Positions 44,860 through 53,061 of a stretch of 64,000 nucleotides of DNA are shown here, piece after piece. The notes beneath the pieces are model-generated. The model worked only from the letters and a program-made list of their open reading frames with translations, made no database searches and was not told the DNA's origin. Origin of the DNA: JBPRGG01 sp051418075 (lineage in GTDB: Bacteria > Bacteroidota > Bacteroidia > Cytophagales > Cyclobacteriaceae); the NCBI GenBank assembly GCA_051418075.1, contig JBPRGG010000010.1:5179-69178 (forward strand), read 5' to 3'. Position numbers and translations under genes: made by a program. Position 1 is the stretch's first letter. Every line of letters begins with the position of its first letter.

Positions 44860-47391
44860 ATGAGCCAAAAAATCCCAAAAATCGCTCTATCAGTTGTTAT
44901 TTTGTCTGTCATGATGCTAATAGGGAATACCCATGACCCACCTGCATCTCACAATAAGAAAGAAAAACATCTTCCGGATGAAATCCATCCCAGGATCCGG
45001 CAGTGGAATAGTCCCTCGGGAGGAATAGAGGCTAAGACAAACCCGCCTTCATTTTTGTGGCCCATTGCTGAAGAGGGAAATTACACCATCAGGATTTCTC
45101 GCGATTCATTGTTTGCCAAAGAGGAGGTCAGACAATCTGATTTGTCATGGGCCATTTATAATCCCCATCAAAAATTAGGAGAAGGTACCTGGTACTGGCA
45201 AGTGAAATCATCAGATGGTGCCTGGCAACCCCGGTCCAGGTTCAAAATATCAGGCACTACGCCAACTTATGTTACTCCGGCATTCTCCCAACTATTGCAG
45301 GGAATTCCTCAATCACATCCCCGGCTGTTGATCTTTGCCAGGGAGCTGAACAGTTTAAGAAAACGTGCCGGAGGCTATGAGGATAACAAAATAATTTTGC
45401 AAAAGGCAGATGAAGCTATAAATAAGGAGTTGCCTGCTGAAGAAGAGGCAGAACCGGCTTTTCAAGGGAAAACGGAATATCAGACTAAAAAAATAGCCAA
45501 AGATTTCAGTAAAAAAGTAGGTAGAGAGGTGTTAAAGATGGTTGAGCCGGTTTGCCAGGCTTTTATTTTGACCGGTAATGAAAAGTATTTATTGCCGGTT
45601 CTGCAATGGTCCCGGCAACTAAGCAGTTGGGATCCGGAAGGGCCTACCAGGGTGAATGATTTTGCTGATAGTCAGATCATGTATTCCATGGCACTCATTT
45701 ATGACACCTTCTATGATAAATTAGCAAAAACAGACAAAAAGCAGTTACTGGAGGCTATTGCAGCCAGAGGATCACATTTTTATGATCATTGGATCAATAA
45801 CCTGGAAGCCCGACTGGTTTCAAATCATGTTTGGCAATTTAATCTGTACAGATTATTTATGACTTCCCTGGCTGTGATGGGAGATTTACCGGAAGCAAAG
45901 AACTGGATGCATTATATCTACGATATTTGGCTGGCCCGGGCCCCAATCCTGGGTGGGGCTGACGGTGGCTGGGTACATGGTGTATCTTATTTTCATATTA
46001 ATACCGTTACCCTGCTTGACCTTCCGGCCAAATTGGAGAAGATCACCGGTTTTAATTATATTCAGGATGATTTTTATGCAAACAACATGACCTGGTTGAA
46101 TTATGCCTATCCTCCCTTTTCCACCAGTGATGGCTTTGCCGATGGATCGGAAGCTAAATATGCTCCTGACCTGCAGATCTTAGGATATGTTGATGCGCTG
46201 GCCCGTATAAATCAGGACCAGTTAGCCAGTTGGTATCTTTCCAGGGTATTAGCGGAAAAAACTGATCATATTTTTCAAAATGATGATTTTCGTTGGTACA
46301 GGATTTCGAGGGGATATTTAACCTCAGTACCTGAGCCTTCAGATGATAATGCCTTACCGCTGGCTAGCCTGTTTCCGGAGGTGGGAATGGTCTATATGCA
46401 CAGCAATCTGAATGATCATCATGACAATATGATGATTGCCATGCGAAGCAGTCCCTATGGAGCCTACAGCCATATGCATGCTGATCAGAATACTTTTAAT
46501 ATAGCTTACGGAGGTAAACGCCTGTTCTTCAATTCAGGTTATAAAGTTTCAATGGCCGATAAACATTCGGTAGACTGGTATAAGGCTACCCAGGGGCATA
46601 ATGGAATACTTATCAATGGAAAAGGACAGAAGCAAACAACAGCCGGTTGGGGATATATTTCCGGTTTCATTCATGGCAACAAAATATCTTATGCTGCAGG
46701 AGATGCTGCGGCTGCTTATAATTTTGGTGTAAATGAAGATTTGGTTCAAACTTTCAGACGACATGTTTTAATGTTGCGTCCACAACCTGTCATTATCATT
46801 TATGATGAGCTGGAAGTGACCAGGGAATCAACCTTTAGCTGGCTCATCCATAGTTATCATGAAATCATAAAAGAAACAGAGAGTTGGTTTTTCACGGAAA
46901 ATGAGGGGGCAAAAGGTTGGGTTTATTTAACTGGTAGTCAGCAGCTTGATTTTGAAGTGACCGATCAGTTTGGGGTCGAACCAGAAAATTTCCGGCGAAA
47001 GGAGGGAGGGAAAAATTTATACCCTGACCAATGGCATTTTAAAGCGAATAATTCAGCCAAATCTAAAAAGATGCGTTTTTTGGCTATCATTCAAATCGCA
47101 GTTGATTCAAAGAAACCAGAGGTGGTTAAGAAGGCTGAAGGTGCGTTTCTGGTTGATGGCTGGCAAATCACAGCCCAACTGGATGTAGACCAGCAGGCCA
47201 GCATCATGGTCTGCGATACAAGTCAATCAGTTACTTTTACATCTTCGGGCCACTTGAAACAGGAACATGCGCGTTTAACTGGTGAGCAGAAGCCAACTTT
47301 AATAGAGTTTGTTGAGGGAAAAGAAGTAGTGAAGACCTCTGATATTCATCTTCCCAGATCATTTGATGAAGCTTATGCCAATTTAAAATAG
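44860..47391 (+). CDS. Heparinase II/III-family polysaccharide lyase (DUF4962-type N-terminal domain)
   Basis: The 843-residue protein has an N-terminal signal, a region with HPRIRQWNSPSGGIEAKTNPPSF and HPRLLIFARELNSLRKR as in DUF4962 lyases, and an alpha-toroid (SNHVWQFNLYRLFMTSLAVMG; GGADGGWVHGVSYFH). A C-terminal heparinase II/III-like beta domain contains GAYSHMHADQNTFNIAYGGKRL and ATQGHNGILING, including the expected His/Tyr region. Related families (PL12, PL15, PL21, PL33 types) cleave uronic-acid glycans by beta-elimination; the exact family cannot be set. With three sulfatases upstream it implies a sulfated glycosaminoglycan-like substrate. Confidence 0.88.
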   Translation: MSQKIPKIALSVVILSVMMLIGNTHDPPASHNKKEKHLPDEIHPRIRQWNSPSGGIEAKTNPPSFLWPIAEEGNYTIRISRDSLFAKEEVRQSDLSWAIYNPHQKLGEGTWYWQVKSSDGAWQPRSRFKISGTTPTYVTPAFSQLLQGIPQSHPRLLIFARELNSLRKRAGGYEDNKIILQKADEAINKELPAEEEAEPAFQGKTEYQTKKIAKDFSKKVGREVLKMVEPVCQAFILTGNEKYLLPVLQWSRQLSSWDPEGPTRVNDFADSQIMYSMALIYDTFYDKLAKTDKKQLLEAIAARGSHFYDHWINNLEARLVSNHVWQFNLYRLFMTSLAVMGDLPEAKNWMHYIYDIWLARAPILGGADGGWVHGVSYFHINTVTLLDLPAKLEKITGFNYIQDDFYANNMTWLNYAYPPFSTSDGFADGSEAKYAPDLQILGYVDALARINQDQLASWYLSRVLAEKTDHIFQNDDFRWYRISRGYLTSVPEPSDDNALPLASLFPEVGMVYMHSNLNDHHDNMMIAMRSSPYGAYSHMHADQNTFNIAYGGKRLFFNSGYKVSMADKHSVDWYKATQGHNGILINGKGQKQTTAGWGYISGFIHGNKISYAAGDAAAAYNFGVNEDLVQTFRRHVLMLRPQPVIIIYDELEVTRESTFSWLIHSYHEIIKETESWFFTENEGAKGWVYLTGSQQLDFEVTDQFGVEPENFRRKEGGKNLYPDQWHFKANNSAKSKKMRFLAIIQIAVDSKKPEVVKKAEGAFLVDGWQITAQLDVDQQASIMVCDTSQSVTFTSSGHLKQEHARLTGEQKPTLIEFVEGKEVVKTSDIHLPRSFDEAYANLK

Positions 47392-47504
47392 TAAATACTT
47401 ATCCGCATATTTTCATGATTTTGATTGAGAATTGCTTCATTTTGGTCCGATAAAAAAATCCATGCGAAAGCATAAATTGTCTATTCTATAATCTTGTTTT
47501 GGAA

Positions 47505-47531
47505 TGCAAATTTGCACTGTCAATAATGACA
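47505..47531. promoter_or_regulatory. Two adjacent palindromes upstream of the AhpD-like operon
   Basis: TGCAAATTTGCA (47505-47516) is a perfect 12-bp palindrome, and TGTCA-ATAA-TGACA (47518-47531) is a 5-4-5 inverted repeat. They lie 23-49 bp before the start at 47554 and are candidate operator sites, possibly for the AraC regulator of this operon. Confidence 0.5.
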
Positions 47532-47553
47532 CATAACTTAAATCATTAAAAAA

Positions 47554-48084
47554 ATGGAAAATTTCATCGTTCCAAAAAAGGAAGAAGTTTCAGAAAAAAA
47601 TCAGCAACTTTTTGTCAATTTAAACAAAGCCCTTGGCTTTGTACCCAATCTATATGCTATTATGGCATATTCTGAGCATGGACTGGCTCGATACCTGACT
47701 TTTCAGAGTGGGAAAACCTCACTCAACAACAAGGAAAAAGAAGCGGTCAATCTGATTGTCAGTCAGATTAACCAATGTAAGTATTGTCTAAGCGCCCATA
47801 CTGTTCTTGGTATCATGAATGGCTTTAATGAAGACGAGATATTAAAAATCAGAAGTGGTTCAAGCAGTAATGATAAATTGAACAGTTTGGTTCACTTGAC
47901 TATAGAGCTTACCCAAAATAAGGGAAGGGTAAGTGAAGATACACTTAACCATTTTTATCAAAATGGCTATACCAATGAGAACCTTATTGATGTGATCTTG
48001 CAAATAAGTGACAAGATTGCCATGAATTACTTGCATAATCTAACCCAGATAGAAATTGATTTTGCCATTGCAGAAGAAATATAA
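47554..48084 (+). CDS. AhpD-like/carboxymuconolactone decarboxylase family protein
   Basis: The 176-residue protein has the AhpD-type motif QCKYCLSAHTVLG with Cys75, Cys78 and His82 inside a helical domain (NNKEKEAVNLIVSQIN). Family members act as alkylhydroperoxidases or related thiol enzymes; many are of unknown substrate. It heads a three-gene operon with a DUF1348 gene (2 bp gap) and an AraC regulator. Confidence 0.9.
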   Translation: MENFIVPKKEEVSEKNQQLFVNLNKALGFVPNLYAIMAYSEHGLARYLTFQSGKTSLNNKEKEAVNLIVSQINQCKYCLSAHTVLGIMNGFNEDEILKIRSGSSSNDKLNSLVHLTIELTQNKGRVSEDTLNHFYQNGYTNENLIDVILQISDKIAMNYLHNLTQIEIDFAIAEEI

Positions 48085-48086
48085 TT

Positions 48087-48503
48087 ATGAGAGAAGAAAA
48101 AAGATTTCCGTTACCTCCATTTACCTTAGATTCTGCCAGGGAGAAGGTGCAATTGGCAGAAGATGCCTGGAACTCTAAAGATCCGGTGGCTGTATCAGAA
48201 GCTTATACAATTGATACAGAATGGCGAAACAGAACCATATTCATTAATGGCAGAGAAAGGGTACAGGCTTTTTTAAAAAGAAAATGGGATAATGAACTGA
48301 ATTATAAATTAAAAAAAGAACTTTGGGGTTTTAAAGATAACAGAATGGCGGTTAGATTTGAATACGAATACCATAATAAAGAAGGAAAATGGTTTAGAGC
48401 TTACGGCAATGAACTATGGGAGTTTGATGAAAATGGATACATGCGGAAAAGGTATGCAAGTATCAATGATTTACCGATTGAAGAAAAAGACAGAAAATTG
48501 TGA
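48087..48503 (+). CDS. DUF1348 (NTF2-like) protein
   Basis: The 138-residue protein matches the DUF1348 NTF2-like pattern: LPPFTLDSAREKVQLAEDAWNSKDP, AYTIDTEWRNRTIFINGRE, FLKRKWDNELNYKLKKELW, and a C-terminal YGNELWEFDENGYMRKRYASIND. No catalytic function is known to me. Together with the AhpD-like protein and the AraC regulator it forms a small stress- or electrophile-type operon. Confidence 0.88.
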   Translation: MREEKRFPLPPFTLDSAREKVQLAEDAWNSKDPVAVSEAYTIDTEWRNRTIFINGRERVQAFLKRKWDNELNYKLKKELWGFKDNRMAVRFEYEYHNKEGKWFRAYGNELWEFDENGYMRKRYASINDLPIEEKDRKL

Positions 48504-49384
48504 TTGATAACCAAACCCACACCTTAGTAGACAATAAAACTGGCGAAATGGTTTTCAAACTTTACAGGTTTGAAAGCCTTCGTCATTTTGACCATATTCA
48601 GCGTTTAAATTACTATTCATTAATCTGGATTCAAAGGGGTAATGGTAAAGCTCAAATTGAAACCGAAAAATATTCCTATGCTGATCATCATCTTTTTGCC
48701 TGTTCACCCTATCAGCCTTTTATGTTTCAAGCTGAAACTAAAACACAAGGGGTTGTTGTAAATTTTCATCCTAATTTCTTTTGTATTCACAAACATCATA
48801 CAGAAGTGGCATGTGATGGTGTATTATTCAATAATATTTATGAGTATCCTTATTTTAAAGTAAATCAATCTGAAGGAGAATCGCTTAACTGGATAATTTC
48901 TGAGATGGAAAAAGATATTCAACAAAACAGTTTAGCCATTAATGAAGCTATTTTGTCCTACCTGAAATTATTTTTGATTAACTGTTCCAGAATTAAAAAG
49001 CAAAATTACCCGGAAATACAATTAGATGAACGGCAAGATCAAGAAAAATTCATTGTGCAACAACTAAAAAAGTTCATAGAAAATAGATTCAGAACCTTAC
49101 ACTCTCCCAAGGAGTATGCTGATTTATTGCATATATCTCCCAATGCATTAAGTAAAATAGTGAAAGCTGCCTATAACAAAACGACATCTGCTTTAATTGC
49201 AGAGCGTATCATTATAGAAGCGAAGCGAGAATTATATCTAACGAACAAATCGGTAGAGGAAATTGCAGCAATGTTAGGCTACGATGATTCATTTTATTTC
49301 AGCAGGTTTTTTAAAAAACATACCAATATATCGCCCAGTTTATATCGTAAAACAGTCGGTTATAACCGAGCTGCTAAATTATAA
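48500..49384 (+). CDS. AraC-family transcriptional regulator
   Basis: The GTG at 48500 overlaps the preceding stop (GTGA), giving 294 residues. An N-terminal cupin-like sensor part (LIWIQRGNGKAQIETEKYSYAD) is followed by the C-terminal double HTH (YADLLHISPNALSKIVKAAYNKTTSALIAER and SVEEIAAMLGYDDSFYFSRFFKKHTNISPSLYRK). It likely controls its own operon through the upstream palindromes. Confidence 0.9.
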   Translation: MIDNQTHTLVDNKTGEMVFKLYRFESLRHFDHIQRLNYYSLIWIQRGNGKAQIETEKYSYADHHLFACSPYQPFMFQAETKTQGVVVNFHPNFFCIHKHHTEVACDGVLFNNIYEYPYFKVNQSEGESLNWIISEMEKDIQQNSLAINEAILSYLKLFLINCSRIKKQNYPEIQLDERQDQEKFIVQQLKKFIENRFRTLHSPKEYADLLHISPNALSKIVKAAYNKTTSALIAERIIIEAKRELYLTNKSVEEIAAMLGYDDSFYFSRFFKKHTNISPSLYRKTVGYNRAAKL

Positions 49385-49850
49385 TTATTTAATGGCACCC
49401 AATTCTAATGGAAATAAAGCTTTTCTGACTGCAAATCTCTCATTTTGACTGTCTGTTGCCGGTTATGGTTGGGCACCCCTACCTGCGTCAAGAAGTTTTG
49501 TATCGATGGCGAAATTGTGACGGACCTCCTGGCCCTTTGGTTCATCAGCATGGAGCATCTCATCCCACCACATTACGTTGTCTGTCACTAATGTCAGAAT
49601 TTAGTTCCAAAAGATTTCCTGACCATTCGTCATTACTGTCAGGAGAAATCTATTTAAAAGTTTGATCATCCCGGGTAGAACCAAAGGTTATCATCTATAG
49701 TCCACAAATGACCAGGAAAACAAGGCCATAGTTTAAAAAAAAACTATGCGGCTGCATCACGTTTTGCTTATACATAGATTTATAAAAATCGACAAATAGC
49801 TAATTGACACAGATTTAATGGTTAAATAGTATAAATACTACACTTATTAT
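49385..49850. other. Intergenic region between the AraC gene and the last sulfatase
   Basis: About 465 bp. On the minus strand around 49480-49620 a 40-residue open piece (ILTLVTDNVMWWDEMLHAD, then EVRHNF) looks protein-like but has neither start nor family match, so it may be a gene remnant. Nothing else was recognised. Confidence 0.3.
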
Positions 49851-51344
49851 TCAAAGATCGATTTGCCTTGCAATCTCTTTCCATCCATTTCCCCGATCCA
49901 GCATTTTACTTAATTCATGCATTAACTCCTCATTTTGCGGATCGTTGGCAATACTTTTATTCTCATCCGGATCAATTTGGTGATCGAATAAATCCCGGGC
50001 CAATAGTTCACCGGTACTTAACCTGACCCATTCAGTATACCGGTAGCGGTCTGTTTGCACGGTATAACCCATGATTGCTTTTTCAGGATCATTTCTGTTA
50101 CTTTCGGGCCAGTAACTGAGGGCACCTGCTTTCCATTTCTTGCCTGGGTTTTCAATCAGAGGAGCAAAACTGGTGCCTTGTAAATGATCCGGTAATTCCA
50201 GTCCAGCCAATTGGCAAAGCGACGGATAAATGTCCACAAATTCTACCAAAGCATTGGTTTGGGCTGGTTTCTGACCAGGAACTTTTATGATCATTGGCAC
50301 ATGATTATCCAGGTTAAACTGTGTATGTTTGCACCACATGTCATGTTCTCCCAACTTCCAACCGTGATCACCCCAGAGAATTACAATGGTATTTTCATCC
50401 AGTCCATTCACCTTCAATCCCTCCAGCAATCGGCCAATTTGGGCATCAATGTAGGAGACAGAGGCATAATAACCATGCCTTAAGGTGTTTTTTAAGGTGT
50501 CGTTAAAAGCTGTTTTACCTTTTGGAATTCCGTAATAGTTTCTTAATTCGCCAAAATTATAATCGAAATACTGGCTCACACTTTGAGGATGATAGGGGTT
50601 GTCTGCCTGACCAATTTCATTTGCATCATACATATCCCAGTATTTTCTTGGAGCATTAAAAGGCAAATGAGGTTTTTTATAACCTACCGCCATAAAAAAA
50701 GGGCTTACTGAATTTTTAAGCAGGCCCAGCTTTTCAATGGCCATGTCAGTCATTCTACCATCATGATAGGCATTGTCGGGTACATCCGGCCATTCGAAAG
50801 CAGGGCCTCGTCCTCCACCTGGCTGGTTGCGATGCTCCCGGTACCAGTTATCATATGTTTCCACTATTGCTTTGGATTCGCCGGCAAGATAGCCTCTTCC
50901 TGTCTCTTCAGTTTCTACTTGGTGGTAGTCATTTCCAAGTTGTATATCATAATCAATACCATGATGATAAATTTTGCCGGCGGCCCATATTTTATAACCG
51001 TTATTCTCAAAATGCTGGTCAAGGGTAAGGATTCCGGGAGCATCTTCTTGCAGCGATTTGCAATTGTAAATGTTTAAGGTGTCAGGCCTTAAGCCTGACA
51101 ACAGACTAGCCCTGGAAGCCATACAAATAGGCTGTTGACAATAGGCTCGTTTAAAGATCAAACCCTCCGCGGCCAATTTATCAATATTGGGACTTTTGAT
51201 TTGCGTATTTCCGTAGGCACCCAATTCAGGGCGCAAATCATCAATGGCAATGAAAAGGATGTTTGGCTTTTGTTTTTCCGATTGACATGATAGGGAAAAT
51301 CCGGAGACAAGAAACAGAAAAAAGAAAAGTTTCAACTTATCCAT
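49851..51344 (-). CDS. Sulfatase lipoprotein (iduronate-2-sulfatase type)
   Basis: The start is placed at the ATG at 51344 (MDKLKLFFF; the longer frame uses TTG), giving about 497 residues with lipobox GFSLSC (Cys20). Sulfatase landmarks are NILFIAIDDLRPELGAYGN and the active-site motif CMASR with Cys74 (QPICMASRASLLSGLRPDTLNIY), where Ala replaces the usual Pro but still fits CxAxR. KIWAAGKIYHHG, KPHLPFNAPRKYWDMYD, and WGDHGWKLGEHDMWCKHTQF are typical of iduronate-2-sulfatase-like proteins. It is on the opposite strand to the other locus genes; a MITE-like repeat lies 36 bp upstream of its start. Confidence 0.92.
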   Translation of the reverse strand: MDKLKLFFFLFLVSGFSLSCQSEKQKPNILFIAIDDLRPELGAYGNTQIKSPNIDKLAAEGLIFKRAYCQQPICMASRASLLSGLRPDTLNIYNCKSLQEDAPGILTLDQHFENNGYKIWAAGKIYHHGIDYDIQLGNDYHQVETEETGRGYLAGESKAIVETYDNWYREHRNQPGGGRGPAFEWPDVPDNAYHDGRMTDMAIEKLGLLKNSVSPFFMAVGYKKPHLPFNAPRKYWDMYDANEIGQADNPYHPQSVSQYFDYNFGELRNYYGIPKGKTAFNDTLKNTLRHGYYASVSYIDAQIGRLLEGLKVNGLDENTIVILWGDHGWKLGEHDMWCKHTQFNLDNHVPMIIKVPGQKPAQTNALVEFVDIYPSLCQLAGLELPDHLQGTSFAPLIENPGKKWKAGALSYWPESNRNDPEKAIMGYTVQTDRYRYTEWVRLSTGELLARDLFDHQIDPDENKSIANDPQNEELMHELSKMLDRGNGWKEIARQIDL

Positions 51345-51379
51345 AAAGGTGGTTATTCTGGATTTGGTTTTCAATTATG

Positions 51380-51545
51380 CTAGTGTGTTAATTACTAAAT
51401 TAATTCACCATTTTCACCCTTCTTTTTCCTTTATACTGCGTTAAAATTTTCAACCGTAACGCTGCTATGCTCTCAAATTTTGCCTTGTCTAAAGAAAAAA
51501 TAATAGCAAAAATTTAGTAAACCAATTTAATAATTAACACACTAG
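51380..51545. mobile_element. 166-bp MITE-like element with 22-bp terminal inverted repeats
   Basis: The left end CTAGTGTGTTAATTACTAAATT (51380-51401) matches the inverted right end (51524-51545) at 21 of 22 positions, both bounded by CTAG. The 166-bp body is too short to code for a transposase. This is the structure of a non-autonomous miniature inverted-repeat element, with CTAG either part of the repeat or a target duplication. It has inserted just upstream of the sulfatase gene. Confidence 0.7.
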
Positions 51546-51670
51546 AGAAAAGATTTTTTGTTGTAAATAAATAAGCACATGATTCATTGCGAATATACTA
51601 ATTTTAGAAATTCTATGGGGTAAAAATAATTAATAAGGCAATACAAAAAGATTAAATTCCAATTATTTAG

Positions 51671-52012
51671 CGGTGGGAATTATTTAACCGGGAACTGGAA
51701 GAAATAGATATCTTGCTGGAGGGAAGCAGCAACGAGCCGGAAGCTGATCTGTTGTCAGGCCTGAATGTTTCGCATAATCCGTTTAGTGAGTTCGTAAACT
51801 TTAGCTTTGATCTGGAAGAAACCTCAGAGGTCAGTATTGAGATCTTTGATGTGCATGGAAAGCTGATCGACCAAATCAGCCGGAATTGTAAGTCCGGATT
51901 GCAGCAGATTAAATGGGAAGCAAATGGAGATATTTTGAAGGGAGGCAAAACCCTGCTTTACAGGTTCAGGGCCGGGGCAGTTGAGTATACTGGTAAATTA
52001 CTGGTCAAATAA
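51671..52012 (+). pseudogene. Orphan type IX secretion C-terminal sorting domain fragment
   Basis: The frame is open from just after a TAG at 51668 to the stop at 52010 but has no ATG start. The encoded piece has the T9SS type A sorting-domain pattern: LNVSHNPFSEFVNFSFDLEE, VSIEIFDVHGKLIDQ, and a terminal YRFRAGAVEYTGKLLVK. It is the tail of a larger secreted protein whose body is missing, beside the MITE-like element. Confidence 0.7.
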
Positions 52013-52309
52013 CAATAGACGATATTATCGGTTCCAGGAACTACCCGGTAAAGCAAAAAAATACAGCCAGATCATTCTTTTAAATGGACGGTCTCGGCTT
52101 CTGCATATGCTGGTCCTTTGAAATCGAAAAGCTAATCCAAAAGTTAGTATCCAGAAATTTAGAAACTAACATTTACCTTAATTTTGGCATACAACCTTGG
52201 TTTAGGTTCATTCTCCGGGATCAATACTGGTCAGATATCAATGAATCATTCCATTTGCCTGGATTAATAATATCATATCCGTGATATAAAAACTGACCTT
52301 TCAAACCCC

Positions 52310-52939
52310 TCAATAACAATATCCACAAGGCTTCCTGCCTTCTGTTTTAGCCTGGTTTAAGGTCACCTTTACCACTTTTGCCTGACAACGACGTAATCCC
52401 CGGCAATAACCCTGGTGATAGGCTTTGCTGGATTTGCTGTCACAAACCAGCACATAGCCGGAAGGCAGTTGATCTGATGGTTTGGGATCAGTTCCTCCCT
52501 TTCGGTAATCCCAGGGAGCTATATAGGAACCAGACCACAAACCTACTTTTGATTGGCGGGCCTTAATTTCCAGGCGGGCCAGACTTTTTTCCTGGTTGTA
52601 TTCCTTATAATGCCAGGCCAATCCTCGCTTCAAAAGTTCATGTTCCAATTGTTTGCCCCGGTAAAAAACCCTGGCCACCTTTCTGCCATATCGGTCTTCT
52701 TTCAGGATCTGGATGGCTACCTGCTGGTCCAGGATTTCCTTAACCACAAATTCCTTGGCTTCCAACCCGAAGGGCTGGGTCATTTCCGGACAATCGATGC
52801 CTTCCACCCGAATGGTAATTTTTTCTCCCTGCCGGCTGAGCATCCTAAAAGTATCACCATCTGAAACATACACCACTGTACCGGTGAGTTCAACCTGGAT
52901 CAGCCAAACAATAAACCACCTGATTAATATGAGCATCAT
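52310..52939 (-). CDS. Staphylococcal-nuclease-like (SNase) exported nuclease
   Basis: The 209-residue protein has a hydrophobic N-terminus and a thermonuclease domain: GTVVYVSDGDTFRML, RVEGIDCPEMTQPFGLEAKEF (Arg and Glu of the active site), and DRYGRKVARVFYRGKQLEHELLKRG (second Arg). The C-terminus has a Cys/His-rich tail (AYHQGYCRGLRRC and KPCGYC) like that of other SNase-tail nucleases. It would cut nucleic acids outside the cytoplasm. The start may be ATG 52939 or 52936. Confidence 0.9.
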   Translation of the reverse strand: MMLILIRWFIVWLIQVELTGTVVYVSDGDTFRMLSRQGEKITIRVEGIDCPEMTQPFGLEAKEFVVKEILDQQVAIQILKEDRYGRKVARVFYRGKQLEHELLKRGLAWHYKEYNQEKSLARLEIKARQSKVGLWSGSYIAPWDYRKGGTDPKPSDQLPSGYVLVCDSKSSKAYHQGYCRGLRRCQAKVVKVTLNQAKTEGRKPCGYCY

Positions 52940-53021
52940 TTATTTACAGGTTTTATGATCATGCGGACCAAAATTACGCGGTTTTTAGTTTTCAGCAATG
53001 ACTTCCACTTTTTTCTAACCA

Positions 53022-53054
53022 GGGAAGGAAGTGAGGGATCATCCTCACCTTCCC
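53022..53054. terminator. Hairpin between the nuclease gene and the 820-residue protein gene
   Basis: GGGAAGG-aag-TGAGG (53022-53036) pairs with CCTCACCTTCCC (53043-53054) with a three-base bulge, directly after the stop of the 820-residue protein gene. The T-rich tail lies on the plus-strand side, so polarity is uncertain. Confidence 0.45.
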
Positions 53055-53061
53055 ATACTTT

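Noticed and set aside
49456..49665. Short plus-strand frame after the AraC gene
   Set aside because: No family features; the opposite strand looks slightly more protein-like but is also too short to call.
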